The translations under genes were made by a program, and so were the position numbers. Below the pieces are notes generated by a model. The model was not told the DNA's origin. It did no database searches and saw only the letters and a program-made list of their open reading frames with translations. 64,000 nucleotides of DNA, from assembly GCF_023821985.2 (NCBI RefSeq), contig NZ_CP098805.1, positions 2,480,001 through 2,544,000 of the forward strand. Reading direction: 5' to 3'. Every line of letters begins with the position of its first letter. The first letter of the stretch is position 1. Of this stretch, positions 1-8,651 are shown in pieces. The DNA is from Dyadobacter chenhuakuii (GTDB lineage: Bacteria > Bacteroidota > Bacteroidia > Cytophagales > Spirosomataceae).

Positions 1-1
1 C

Positions 2-259
2 GAAAACAAAATCGACAGCAAGATCAGCAGCTCGAAAGGGCGGAGCAATGCAGCTCAAAAAGCAGTAATGTTCATTCTGGCTATTTTATTGATCGTTGTT
101 GGCTTCGCTATGATCATTATGCCGGCACCACCTAGCTTTGAAATCTTCACAGTTTATTATTTCAATGCAAATGACGGTGTTACGATCATGGATCTGGTGT
201 CATTACTCATTATTTTTGGGGGAGTGCTTTTATTCGTGCTAAACTTCAATAAAAAATGA
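2..259 (+). CDS. Membrane protein, C-terminal part (start lies outside the window)
   Basis: The frame is open from base 2. A polar stretch rich in Lys, Ser and Arg precedes the first visible Met (ATG at 68), so that Met is probably internal and the gene begins upstream. Two hydrophobic segments follow, encoded at about 68-125 and 200-250, separated by a short polar loop, which suggests a small two-helix membrane protein or the membrane end of a larger one. Its TGA (257-259) overlaps the ATG of the receiver/phosphatase gene, so the two are probably translated together and it may belong to the same signalling module. I do not recognise a family. Confidence 0.6.
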   Translation, partial: ENKIDSKISSSKGRSNAAQKAVMFILAILLIVVGFAMIIMPAPPSFEIFTVYYFNANDGVTIMDLVSLLIIFGGVLLFVLNFNKK

Positions 260-1413
260 TCTCGTTTCCGGAGCCGCCGACCAGTGTTAAAAAAATCTTG
301 CTGGTAGAGGATAATCTCATGTTTCGAAGGGTGTTTGAAGCGTCCCTCATTAAAGCAGGATACAGCTGCGTGGCTTGCGAGTCGGGAACGGAAGCACTGG
401 CTTTGCTGGCAGTCGAAACGCCGGACCTGATCCTTTCCGATTATGATATGCCTGTCATGAACGGTTTTGATTTCCGGCAGGCGATTTTGCTTAATCCGAA
501 AATCAGCGACATTCCGTTCGTGTTCCTCACTTCCTTTACAGATAATTCACTGATACTGCAAGGTTTGAGCATGTATGCCATTGATTTTATCAACAAGGAA
601 ACGCCTATTCCGGTGATTATTTCCAAGCTGGGCAACATCATTAAATCACTCCAGAATGAACACGTCAGGTCCGTCCGTGAGTTGCGGGTAGCAGCCGAGA
701 CGCTCAATGTCAAATCTATACCCACACACAGCCCCGTCCTTCCCGGCTTCCGCGTCCATTTTTGGCATAAAGGATATCTGGGTTACCCCGGTGGCGATTT
801 TATTGATTTTGTACAGGCAGATCAGCGATTTTGCTTTGCATTTCTGGGGGATATCATGGGAAAAAAGTGGACCGCGTGGTTCTTTACTTTCGGTTTCCTG
901 AGCTATATCCGTGCCGCCATCCGCTTTTGCGTACTTGATAATGACCTGACGATAGACAACATTGTTCAGAAGATTAACAAGCTGATCTGTATGGACGAAA
1001 GTTTACAAAATATCCTATCCAGCCTCTCGCTCCTCCTGCTGGACAGTGAGACCGGCGAGGTGCATTACACAGGAGCGGGCGACCTGCCCCTGATCAGTTT
1101 CAGCTCGGAAACAGGCAAACCCGTAACCGTCCTTTCATCCGGATTGCTGCTAGGCCTGATGGAAGAAGGATTTTATGACAAGCAGGTTATTAAAATGAAA
1201 ACGGGCGATCAGCTGGTCATCTTCACCGATGGCATGATCGATATTCCGTCTGCTGGCTCGAAGAAGAGCGACTATCCATTTTTTGTTTCCAAAATCACAC
1301 CTTATCTCGGCGGGCAGGACAGCTTTGGCAAGATCAAGACCCACGTGCTGGAAAGCATCAATGACAGCAATCAAATGGATGATGCAAGCATTATTTTTAT
1401 TGAAAAAACATAA
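256..1413 (+). CDS. Response regulator fused to PP2C-type (SpoIIE/RsbU-like) serine phosphatase
   Basis: Domain order is an N-terminal receiver (about residues 10-130) and a C-terminal PP2C/SpoIIE phosphatase (about 165-385). The receiver has the acidic pair in LVEDN, the phospho-acceptor Asp62 in LSDYDMP, a Thr/Ser switch in FLTS and a Lys in FINKE. The phosphatase has metal-binding motifs GYPGGD (176-181), FLGDIMG and FTDGMID (323-329). In this family phosphorylation of the receiver activates the phosphatase, which dephosphorylates a STAS anti-anti-sigma protein. Exactly such a gene follows 6 bases downstream, then an ATP-binding partner, so this is the input end of a partner-switching module. 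It starts by ATGA overlap with the preceding membrane protein gene. Confidence 0.9.
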   Translation: MISFPEPPTSVKKILLVEDNLMFRRVFEASLIKAGYSCVACESGTEALALLAVETPDLILSDYDMPVMNGFDFRQAILLNPKISDIPFVFLTSFTDNSLILQGLSMYAIDFINKETPIPVIISKLGNIIKSLQNEHVRSVRELRVAAETLNVKSIPTHSPVLPGFRVHFWHKGYLGYPGGDFIDFVQADQRFCFAFLGDIMGKKWTAWFFTFGFLSYIRAAIRFCVLDNDLTIDNIVQKINKLICMDESLQNILSSLSLLLLDSETGEVHYTGAGDLPLISFSSETGKPVTVLSSGLLLGLMEEGFYDKQVIKMKTGDQLVIFTDGMIDIPSAGSKKSDYPFFVSKITPYLGGQDSFGKIKTHVLESINDSNQMDDASIIFIEKT

Positions 1414-1419
1414 TCCCTC

Positions 1420-1758
1420 ATGATACTAAAAGTAAACGAAATCAACCACGTAGCACAGGCAACGATCTTGCCGCAGGAAGCAAGCCTTGCCAACGCCGAA
1501 ATGTTCAAAGAAGAGATGATTACCCTTGTAGCCAATGGCGCACGGCTAATTGTAGTGAACTTCGAAAATGTAAATTATATCGATAGTTCATTTCTCGGCA
1601 GCCTCGTGGTCGCGCTGAAATACGCAATGCCCCGAAACGTCGATATATACCTGGTTTCCCTGAAGTCTGATGTAAAAGACCTGCTTACACTGATCAGGAT
1701 GGATAAAGTTTTCAAAATCTTTAAAGACTTCGACGAAGCAATGGAAGCATCACAATAA
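1420..1758 (+). CDS. STAS-domain protein (anti-sigma factor antagonist, RsbV/SpoIIAA-like)
   Basis: A single STAS domain of 112 residues, the usual family length. The conserved DSS motif lies at residues 55-57, where SpoIIAA/RsbV proteins carry the serine that the partner kinase phosphorylates and the PP2C phosphatase dephosphorylates. The surrounding VNYIDSSFLGSL pattern fits the family, although the usual Gly after the second Ser is Phe here. It is placed between the phosphatase and the ATP-binding gene with gaps of 6 and 3 bases, so these form one operon. Its output target, a sigma factor or another protein, is not visible. It could instead control polysaccharide synthesis directly. Confidence 0.88.
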   Translation: MILKVNEINHVAQATILPQEASLANAEMFKEEMITLVANGARLIVVNFENVNYIDSSFLGSLVVALKYAMPRNVDIYLVSLKSDVKDLLTLIRMDKVFKIFKDFDEAMEASQ

Positions 1759-1761
1759 TTT

Positions 1762-2334
1762 ATGGAGCACGATCGGATAAGAATTCACTTTACCAGCAAC
1801 CGGGAAGAAATTCCCGGCATATTAAGGATCTGCCTGGACCATGTCGTGCAAAACACAAAAAACGCATCCCCATCCCCAGATACATTTTCAAAAATTAAAT
1901 GGGTGATTACGGAGTTGCTGACCAATGCGGTAAAGCATTCAGGAACAAGAGATTGCACATTAAACATTAAGGTAGACAACAACCGCCTTTTTCTTGAAAA
2001 AGAAGATCGTGGAAATCCGTTGTCACTTATCAGGCAAGACACGGGTAAAATATTTACCTGGCCCATCAAGGGGTTTACCAACAGGGTCGAATTTCAGATC
2101 TATCATAACGGCGTCGATTCGCTGATCGTGAGATCGGACGATGCCCATTCAGCTAAATTCTATATAAAAGAAATGACGGGCCCGGACATGCCGCGACTGC
2201 TGAATGATTCCAGCGAACATTTCGGTTTGCTGATCCTGACAAAAGCTTCTCACGAATTTTATTACGAATATGATCCCGAAACGCAAACCAACCGGTTTAC
2301 CAGTGTTTTTCTATTCGCTGAAAAAACCGGTTAA
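1762..2334 (+). CDS. GHKL ATP-binding protein (RsbW/SpoIIAB-like serine kinase candidate)
   Basis: A 190-residue protein with a recognisable N-box (WVITELLTNAVKHSG, about residues 46-60) typical of the HATPase_c_2 serine kinases that phosphorylate STAS proteins. The later nucleotide-binding boxes are weak: EDRGNPL stands where a DxGxG motif is expected, and about 80 residues of unfamiliar sequence separate it from a possible GLLIL box. Kinase activity is therefore less certain than the family call. The gene follows the STAS gene by 3 bases and ends in a 4-base convergent overlap with the glycosyltransferase gene on the other strand. Confidence 0.75.
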   Translation: MEHDRIRIHFTSNREEIPGILRICLDHVVQNTKNASPSPDTFSKIKWVITELLTNAVKHSGTRDCTLNIKVDNNRLFLEKEDRGNPLSLIRQDTGKIFTWPIKGFTNRVEFQIYHNGVDSLIVRSDDAHSAKFYIKEMTGPDMPRLLNDSSEHFGLLILTKASHEFYYEYDPETQTNRFTSVFLFAEKTG

Positions 2335-3536
2335 GCGGGTTTGAGGTTTTGGAAAATGATGTCGGCAATGGTGTCCACTCTTTTTTCCCATGTATTTTCG
2401 GCCGCTATGGCCAGACGCCGCGATTGTAATGCTTTGCTATCCGTTGCCAGCGCTTCTTCGATCGCCGCCGTAAAGCCTTGTGCGTCTGTACAGAAAGGCA
2501 CAATGTCTTCAGTGAATTCTTTGAGGTCAGGATTGAAGTCAATGGCAACAACCGGCTTGCCTGCGCCGAGATATTCGAATAATTTGAGGGGGAAAATGCT
2601 GCTGCTCACCTCATCTTTTTTGAATGGGATCAGTGCAACGTCAAATCCTTTGATAACGGCAGGCATATCTGCATAGTCGATGGCGCCCAGGAAGAAGACA
2701 TTGGGAGCCGTAAAAAACCAGTCGGGAACAAATTCCTTTGCCACCGGCCCTACGAAAACGAAGCTCTTATCAGCATTATGAGTAATTACTTCTTTCAGGA
2801 GTTCGTAGTCAATGCGCCTTTCTATGGCGCCCAGATAGCCTATAATCGGCTTTTTGATTTCCAATAATTTCGGAAAAACAGGCAGATCCGGTCTCAATGC
2901 CTTGCTGCTATGCGTGACATCAGCTGCGTTCGGCACAAAATAGGACTTGGGATTGAACTGCTTTTTTTCAAGATACAGCGCACGGCTGCTGCAAATTACC
3001 ACATCGCTTTTCCGTACGAGAATATCCTCTGATACAACGCCATGCCGCTGGTTAAATGGCAGGATCATCGGATCGAGACAATGGTAAACCGTTAAGGCAG
3101 GCGACAGCCCGTTGACTAATGTAGGATAATGGAAATTGAAGGAATTAATAAAAATGTAGTCCTTAATGTTATGCGCCTCAATGATCGTCCGCAACTTTCG
3201 CCGGATCATCGATTCATTGATCTTCAATATTGACCTGAAAAAACCGCTTTCGGGTAAAAAATTAATGGATAGCAGCAGCGGCGGGATAACAATTTTAAGA
3301 TTCGGTGTGTCCGTATCGATCAGCTTTCCGCTCCAAACAGACAAATGATTTTTCCGGACTTTGAATTCAGGGCCTTTTCTCAGCTTAAAATAATCTCTTA
3401 CTGTAAATGGGTTTTCGACGTAGTACACCTTATTTTCCCTGGCCAGTAACCTCGCCGTAGTGTAATTTGTAGATTCAATGGTCGAATCAAATCGGGGTAA
3501 GCCAAAGACGATGATTTGGTGTCCTTTCAGTTTCAT
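2331..3536 (-). CDS. Glycosyltransferase, GT4-like (GT-B fold)
   Basis: A 401-residue protein with the two-domain GT-B pattern. The C-terminal half has GYLGAIERR and the donor-site segment FPLKLFEYLGAGKPVV (about residues 315-332). The N-terminus (QIIVFGLPRFDST) resembles that of the glycosyltransferase at 13566-14741, so the two are probably paralogues of the TuaH-like branch. No membrane segment is visible, as expected for a cytoplasmic enzyme adding a sugar to a lipid-linked repeat unit. It is last in a minus-strand cluster starting at 6780, separated from the fucosyltransferase gene by 92 bases that contain a possible promoter. Donor and acceptor cannot be told from sequence. Confidence 0.82.
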   Translation of the reverse strand: MKLKGHQIIVFGLPRFDSTIESTNYTTARLLARENKVYYVENPFTVRDYFKLRKGPEFKVRKNHLSVWSGKLIDTDTPNLKIVIPPLLLSINFLPESGFFRSILKINESMIRRKLRTIIEAHNIKDYIFINSFNFHYPTLVNGLSPALTVYHCLDPMILPFNQRHGVVSEDILVRKSDVVICSSRALYLEKKQFNPKSYFVPNAADVTHSSKALRPDLPVFPKLLEIKKPIIGYLGAIERRIDYELLKEVITHNADKSFVFVGPVAKEFVPDWFFTAPNVFFLGAIDYADMPAVIKGFDVALIPFKKDEVSSSIFPLKLFEYLGAGKPVVAIDFNPDLKEFTEDIVPFCTDAQGFTAAIEEALATDSKALQSRRLAIAAENTWEKRVDTIADIIFQNLKPA

Positions 3537-3614
3537 TGATCAAATAAGAATGCGGGTATTGCTGTTACGATAGAGGTCTTTTTAATAAAAGTGGGGGTAG
3601 CCGTCTTGGTTATT

Positions 3615-3622
3615 CAAATATA
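3615..3622 (-). promoter_or_regulatory. Possible promoter -7 element upstream of the GT4-like gene
   Basis: On the minus strand this octamer reads TATATTTG, a perfect match to the Bacteroidota -7 consensus TAnnTTTG, 79 bases before the ATG of the glycosyltransferase at 2331-3536. No TTG is found at the usual 18-21 base spacing, so it is a weak candidate for an internal promoter. Confidence 0.28.
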
Positions 3623-3628
3623 TGTGAA

Positions 3629-4444
3629 TCAGTCGGTAATAACCTCTTTCCATTCAAATTTGTCCGTCATAATGCCTTTGGGATGCTCGCGGCCGATCCG
3701 GAAACCGAACCAGTTCTTTGGGGCAATCACACGATTCTCTTTTTCGCACAGGTAAGCTGCCCACCAGGCAAATGTACTGTTTGATATGATCGCAATATCA
3801 GCATTCATAATCAGCTGAAAATCAATAATTTCAGAATTCTGAGAAAAGATAAAATTGGGTTTTTGAGGAAAAGATTTTTTAACAAAATCCATATCATCGC
3901 TCACAAAAAACACCTGGTACTGATCCAGATCGTGAATGGCGTAAAGCTCTCGCTGGAAGTATTCGACGGGAAGAGAAATGTCCCTTTTTCCGTAAGCCAG
4001 GTAATCCGTGCGGCGAATGTGCACTACAATGGTCTTATGCTTTTTGAAAACGGCTCCGAACTGCTTTTCAAACTGTTCCTTGAATTCGCTGTGAAGGCGT
4101 GGCTTGGAAGTTTCGGGTAAATGTTTGATATAATAATCTGACTGAAAATAGCCATTGTAGATCGTGCCGTTCTGTGGTGTAAATTCTTTGGGACTGAAAA
4201 AATTTTGCACGTAAATATCCTTGAAACTAAAAACCTTCGGCAGCATTCTGGCAAACACCGAATAGAGTTTGGACTGCAATGTTACATTATGAAATGCACC
4301 GAGATCGAAATATCTGGCTAGATATGCATGGTGTGGATTCGGAAAAAAATAGGTCAGCTTGCTGTTTCTGCTTTTGAGATACATTAAAAAAAAGTACTGA
4401 AAAAGCTGATTACCCAGTCTGCCGGAAAACTTTACGCCAACCAT
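3629..4444 (-). CDS. Glycosyltransferase family 11 (alpha-1,2-fucosyltransferase-like)
   Basis: A 271-residue enzyme with the family 11 signature set. GRLGNQLFQY lies near the start (residues 9-17), the GDP-fucose-binding motif HIRRTDY is at 142-148, VSDD at 181-184, and SNSTFAWWAAYL near 221-232. The length is close to bacterial WbsJ/FutC-type enzymes. Family members transfer fucose from GDP-fucose, usually forming alpha-1,2 linkages, which suggests that fucose or a related deoxysugar decorates the surface polysaccharide. No GDP-fucose synthesis genes are in the window. The gene lies 27 bases downstream of the flippase gene in the same operon. Confidence 0.88.
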   Translation of the reverse strand: MVGVKFSGRLGNQLFQYFFLMYLKSRNSKLTYFFPNPHHAYLARYFDLGAFHNVTLQSKLYSVFARMLPKVFSFKDIYVQNFFSPKEFTPQNGTIYNGYFQSDYYIKHLPETSKPRLHSEFKEQFEKQFGAVFKKHKTIVVHIRRTDYLAYGKRDISLPVEYFQRELYAIHDLDQYQVFFVSDDMDFVKKSFPQKPNFIFSQNSEIIDFQLIMNADIAIISNSTFAWWAAYLCEKENRVIAPKNWFGFRIGREHPKGIMTDKFEWKEVITD

Positions 4445-4471
4445 AATGCACCATTATTAAAGTGATTCTTC

Positions 4472-5824
4472 TTATTTCAAGGCCCTGTTTTTCAAAAAAG
4501 GCTTAATGTACTTTTCGAGGAATTCGGGATAAAACCGGAACATGTACATCCATGTGTTCCCTATGCTCACATCAATCTCTCTTTTCAGGATCACCTGCGC
4601 TATAATAAAGCCGACCACATTGGAGCATAATGTTGCATAAGCCGCGCCCATTACATCAAAAGATTGGATAAAGAAATAGTTAAGGACAAGGTTCAATGTG
4701 GCTGTAACGACTACAACAAAGAAAGTAACCTTCGTTTTGCCGATGGAATCGAGGATCGTGCCGAACTGGCGGCCATAGGGAATCAGCAAACAATACAAGA
4801 GCGTGATTTGCAGCAACGGAATGGAATCATTGTATTTTTCTCCTGCTATCAGGTGGATTACAATGTCCGAAAACAGATATAAGAATACTACCACGGGAAC
4901 AACCAGCGCTAGCGTCGTCCCAACCGACTTTTCATACAAATATTTAATGGCTGATTTCCCCTCCGTTTCCATCCGCTTGGCACTTTGCGGAAAAACGATC
5001 GTCGCCACCGCATTGCCAGGAATGTCGATCAGGTTCGTGATCCGGACTGCGATGTTGAAAGCCCCGGAAGCAGCCGGAGACAGGAGCGCACCCAGCATCA
5101 TCTGGTCAACGGTCCCCGAAAGCAGTGAGCTGATCAGTGTTCCGAATGCGTATTTGCCATAGCCAAACAGCTTCTTAACCCACATTTTACTGACCTCGTA
5201 CGAAATTTGCAAATGTCTGCGGCAATAATAGAACGCCAGTGACATGCCCAAAATGGCACTTATGATCTGCACCCAAACCAGATAGATCAATTTCACTTCT
5301 ACCGAAAACAAGTAGCACACAACTACAAATGTGAAGAAGGAACCCTGCCTGATAATGGTCGTCAGGAATATGCCGTTGAAGCGCAGATTGGCCTGTTCAA
5401 TGCCGTTGAATTGTGCCTGCAAGCCCGAAAAAAAATAGATTGCAATGTATAAATACAGCATCTGAACCAGCTCGGGAGAATCCCAAAGCCTGCTCAGAAA
5501 CGGCGCGAAGATCAGAATAGCGGTGATGCAAAAGATGGATACAAGCCCGCTTATGGCAAATGAAGCCGTAATAATGTCAGGATGCTCGTGCTCATCCGAA
5601 GCAGAAATAAACTTAACCAGCGCGTTCTGAAGCAAACCGCTCCGAATGGCTTCCAGAATGGTGGTGGTAGAAAGGAACAGCGTCCACACCCCGAAATCGT
5701 GCTTGGAAAGTAATCTTACCAGCACATAAAATCCGGCAAAGCCAAAAAAGACCCCCGAGAAATTCTGGAGAATATTGATAAAACCTGACTTGATCCAGTA
5801 ATGATCCTTCGGCTTGTCGCTCAT
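4472..5824 (-). CDS. Polysaccharide repeat-unit flippase, Wzx type
   Basis: A 450-residue polytopic membrane protein with about 12-14 hydrophobic segments and no soluble domain, matching the size and pattern of Wzx/RfbX flippases of the MOP superfamily. Such proteins move undecaprenyl-diphosphate-linked oligosaccharides across the inner membrane. The N-terminal region, with VLVRLLSKHDFGVW and IRSGLLQNALVKF, aligns by eye with the second flippase at 8652-9992. Its ATG shares one base with the TAA of the gene before it (TAATG), which indicates translational coupling to the 318-residue protein. Confidence 0.88.
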   Translation of the reverse strand: MSDKPKDHYWIKSGFINILQNFSGVFFGFAGFYVLVRLLSKHDFGVWTLFLSTTTILEAIRSGLLQNALVKFISASDEHEHPDIITASFAISGLVSIFCITAILIFAPFLSRLWDSPELVQMLYLYIAIYFFSGLQAQFNGIEQANLRFNGIFLTTIIRQGSFFTFVVVCYLFSVEVKLIYLVWVQIISAILGMSLAFYYCRRHLQISYEVSKMWVKKLFGYGKYAFGTLISSLLSGTVDQMMLGALLSPAASGAFNIAVRITNLIDIPGNAVATIVFPQSAKRMETEGKSAIKYLYEKSVGTTLALVVPVVVFLYLFSDIVIHLIAGEKYNDSIPLLQITLLYCLLIPYGRQFGTILDSIGKTKVTFFVVVVTATLNLVLNYFFIQSFDVMGAAYATLCSNVVGFIIAQVILKREIDVSIGNTWMYMFRFYPEFLEKYIKPFLKNRALK

Positions 5825-6780
5825 TATTTTTTGACAAAATATGCCTCCACGAAATTTTTCACCTCATCATCCGTCTTTGCATGCAGGATTTTGGCACCGG
5901 AAAACTTCGGATACAGGTTTTCAAAACAGTGAAAGTGATGTTCCGGGCCTTTTTTAGACAGGATCAGATTGGTGCCGCCGAAGTAACTTGCCAATGTTGC
6001 CGTGCCGCCATGAATCGATATAAATTTGCTTGCATTGGCATAAACCATCAGCTGCAAATGATTGAAATTGTTGGCTTTACCTTTGTTTTCCTTGAAAAGA
6101 TCTTCCATCAGGATCACATCCGGATGCACTCTTGCAAGCCATTCATATTCGTCCATATCATAAATATCACTGTTGTCCATGGTGATATTGTGTGGCTTAG
6201 GGCGGTTGTAGATAATGGTATAATCGTTTTTAAGTTTACCAACGATGAATTCCAGCAATTCCATGCTATAAAAGCTCACCGGTGGTCCGTCCCACTCCAT
6301 GTTGTAGCGGTTGGCAATGATCAGGATCGGCTTCTCGAACTGGTAAACCGGGTTGGCGTATGTTTCTTTTAAGGGAACAGGCAGCCATTTTTCAATGTCG
6401 TAATCCTGGCTGTACAGGATCCGTGGCATTTCAAAATTGAAGTTCCCTTCATTGGACCTTGTTTCAAAAGACTCTTGATGGTCCGGTGAAAAAAAGTAAA
6501 GCTCCCGGGTATATTTGGATGATTCGGTGCTGAGAAGCGTTCCGTTTTTATAGTGCCAATAGGCGAAGGGAAGCACAAATTGGAGCTCCGGCGCAAACTC
6601 TCCCTGAAAGGACAGGCGTTTATACTTTTCCTTTGTTACATAATCCTTCACAACATATTTCAGTTGTTTAAGCTGGCAATAATAGGTGTGCCTGTAATAA
6701 TATCTGACGTCAATGGTTAAATCTCCATATCGGGCCCTGACGACAAAACTAAGAATTTTGTTAAGTAGTGTTTTTACCAT
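5824..6780 (-). CDS. Protein of unknown function in polysaccharide operon, possible glycosyltransferase
   Basis: A 318-residue soluble protein without signal peptide or membrane segment, rich in Tyr, Phe and His. I do not recognise the family. The C-terminal half has alternating hydrophobic strands and loops (FEKPILIIANRYN; VHPDVILMEDLF; SKFISIHGGTATLASYFGG) that resemble the second Rossmann domain of a GT-B enzyme. The HGGTATLASYFGG segment sits where a nucleotide-sugar-binding loop would be. The gene is first in the operon with the flippase, GT11 and GT4-like genes, supporting a role in repeat-unit assembly. This assignment is inferred from fold-like pattern and context only. Confidence 0.6.
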   Translation of the reverse strand: MVKTLLNKILSFVVRARYGDLTIDVRYYYRHTYYCQLKQLKYVVKDYVTKEKYKRLSFQGEFAPELQFVLPFAYWHYKNGTLLSTESSKYTRELYFFSPDHQESFETRSNEGNFNFEMPRILYSQDYDIEKWLPVPLKETYANPVYQFEKPILIIANRYNMEWDGPPVSFYSMELLEFIVGKLKNDYTIIYNRPKPHNITMDNSDIYDMDEYEWLARVHPDVILMEDLFKENKGKANNFNHLQLMVYANASKFISIHGGTATLASYFGGTNLILSKKGPEHHFHCFENLYPKFSGAKILHAKTDDEVKNFVEAYFVKK

Positions 6781-6876
6781 TCGTTTACAAAAACAACTTG
6801 AAACTTCCTTTCGGAATGCTAGCGGCGCAGTAGCACTTTGTGAAGGTGTATTTCAGGACAAAAGATTTAACCGTTT

Positions 6877-6896
6877 CAAATGTAGAATTAATTTTG
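6877..6896. promoter_or_regulatory. Possible divergent promoter region with two back-to-back -7 elements
   Basis: In the 177-base gap between the divergent genes at 6780 and 6958 there are two perfect TAnnTTTG octamers. TACATTTG on the minus strand (6877-6884) faces the 318-residue protein gene, and TAATTTTG on the plus strand (6889-6896) faces the GT2 gene. Neither has a TTG at 18-21 bases upstream, so the call rests on the -7 elements and their placement alone. Confidence 0.35.
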
Positions 6897-6957
6897 CACT
6901 AATTTCACGCCTCAAAGAGATATAACTTGCCAAAATAATTAATTTGCATCGACCTTA

Positions 6958-7764
6958 ATGTTAGATAGAAAGATGGCAGAATCCAACCTGTTCAGTGATG
7001 TTTCCCTGTTGATTACCCATTACAATAGAAGTAGTTCCCTCGAACGACTGCTCCAAACGCTGAAAGACCAGCAGATCAGCTTTGGTGAAATCATAGTTTC
7101 TGATGATGCGAGCCAGCCTTTGCATTTGGATTACATTAAATCATTGCACAATAAGTTCGACTTTACCCTCATCACCACGCCTGTCAACAAGGGCCTGGGA
7201 AACAACATTAACAAAGGTCAGGCGGCTGTCAAAACGCCTTATCTCCTTTATATCCAGGAAGATTTTGTTCCGCTTCCTAAATTCCTCGGTGCATTCAAAG
7301 ACGCCCTGCAATTCATGCGTGAGCGCTCCGAACTGGACATTGTCCGTTTCTACGCCTACTCCTCGTTTCCATATCTGAAACCTTTCCAAAAAGGCTTTTC
7401 TGAAATGTTATATCAACCCTGGTATCTCGAAACGCAGAAAATTTACATGTACAGCGATCATCCGCATTTGCGCAGAAGCACATTTGCAGAGCGTTTTGGC
7501 ACATATACCGAAGGCATCAAGTCTGACAAAACGGAATATGAAATGTGTGTTTCGTTTATTCAAAACAATGGTAAAGGGCTGTTTTATAATGATTTCAGCA
7601 GCTTACTCAGCCAGGAAAATTCATCCGCCGAACCCAGCACGGTAAAACGCGCAAACTGGCGTCAAAGCTCAAATCCACTCGTCGCCATGGTCAGGTCTGT
7701 TTACAGGGTTATCAAATACAATTACGACCTGCACGTCGACACAAGGTTTAAAAGACCCCGATAG
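6958..7764 (+). CDS. Glycosyltransferase family 2
   Basis: A 268-residue GT-A enzyme. The nucleotide-binding strand SLLITHYNRSSSLERLL lies near residue 16 and the metal-site region IIVSDDASQ near 44; YIQEDF near 98 may supply the second acidic site. It is strikingly similar to the GT2 at 10153-10929, sharing the segments TTPVNKGLG and NINKGQ and the pattern of conserved residues between the two strands, so one is a duplicate of the other. It is transcribed alone, divergent from the 6780 operon and convergent with the GT2 at 7770-8633. The start could also be the Met at 6973. Specificity is unknown. Confidence 0.85.
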   Translation: MLDRKMAESNLFSDVSLLITHYNRSSSLERLLQTLKDQQISFGEIIVSDDASQPLHLDYIKSLHNKFDFTLITTPVNKGLGNNINKGQAAVKTPYLLYIQEDFVPLPKFLGAFKDALQFMRERSELDIVRFYAYSSFPYLKPFQKGFSEMLYQPWYLETQKIYMYSDHPHLRRSTFAERFGTYTEGIKSDKTEYEMCVSFIQNNGKGLFYNDFSSLLSQENSSAEPSTVKRANWRQSSNPLVAMVRSVYRVIKYNYDLHVDTRFKRPR

Positions 7765-7784
7765 GCCGATCAGGACGGCTTTTT
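7764..7784 (+). terminator. Weak intrinsic terminator after the GT2 gene
   Basis: A short stem GCCG/CGGC (7765-7768 with 7776-7779, loop of 7) is followed at once by five T residues. It sits at the stop of the plus-strand GT2 gene and overlaps the end of the convergent GT2 gene. The stem is short, so strength is doubtful. Confidence 0.35.
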
Positions 7785-8633
7785 GTAGGACCCTTCTTCC
7801 GGCAAGCGGGAGTTGAAATTGGCCAAAAATCTTTTCCGCTCCTTATTGATCCGCGCCATGAACACTTTGGTAAATGTGTCACCGTCGCGCTGCAATGTGC
7901 GGATTCCCGTCCAGGCCCTGGCCTTATTGGACCTCACCTGCCTGATCTTGCCATATTTCATCAAACCCAGGCACAGCTGTCCGTCATCACCCCAGAAATT
8001 GTCATTGATAAAGCCCACTTTCAGGCCCAGTTCGCGAATGTAGCCCATGCTGATACCGTAGGCGTTGTAATAAGGGCGATTGATCTGCCTTACCTCCGAG
8101 ATAATGTCTTTTCCCGTTTCCAGCAGCCCAAGTTTCCATCTCGGAAATCCCTGCTCGCTGATGAACGAATAACGCCCGTAAACACAAACAACATCGGGTT
8201 TGCTCAGCACACGGATCATTTCCTGCACCCAGCACGACGGGTAAAAACAATCGGCGTCAGCCAGGAGCACGTATTTCCCCTTGGCATTCAGCTGGCCGTG
8301 CTGCCGTGCCGGGCCACATCCCTGCTTTTGCTCAAAAAGACCCTTAACAGCCAGTTTATCAATCGTGTCCTGCGTCCGGTCCTTGGAATTGTTGTTTACG
8401 ACAATGATCTCTAACGGATAATCACAAACAGTTTTGGAAAGGCTTGAAATACAGTTCAGGATGTTGATCTCTTCATTCCAGGCCGCAATGAGCACGGTTA
8501 CTACCGGCTCGTCGCTAATGATCTTTTTAAGGTCCTTGTTAATGGAATCGAACACATGCTGGGGTATTTCTTCAAACTTTTTATAGCTTTTGCTATAATC
8601 GGTCAGCCACTCCGGGTTTTCGCTAAGATTCAT
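7770..8633 (-). CDS. Glycosyltransferase family 2
   Basis: A 287-residue GT-A glycosyltransferase. VTVLIAAWNEE begins the nucleotide-binding fold near residue 45, EIIVVNNNSKDRT is the usual second strand, and LLADADCF holds the DxD metal motif near residue 125. GPARQHG is typical of family 2 enzymes that scan for the acceptor. It follows the flippase gene at 8652-9992 by 18 bases, so the two form an operon and probably serve the same repeat unit. It is not closely related to the pair at 6958 and 10153. The sugar donor is not predictable. Confidence 0.85.
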   Translation of the reverse strand: MNLSENPEWLTDYSKSYKKFEEIPQHVFDSINKDLKKIISDEPVVTVLIAAWNEEINILNCISSLSKTVCDYPLEIIVVNNNSKDRTQDTIDKLAVKGLFEQKQGCGPARQHGQLNAKGKYVLLADADCFYPSCWVQEMIRVLSKPDVVCVYGRYSFISEQGFPRWKLGLLETGKDIISEVRQINRPYYNAYGISMGYIRELGLKVGFINDNFWGDDGQLCLGLMKYGKIRQVRSNKARAWTGIRTLQRDGDTFTKVFMARINKERKRFLANFNSRLPEEGSYKKPS

Positions 8634-8651
8634 ACAGTTATAAGTTATGAT

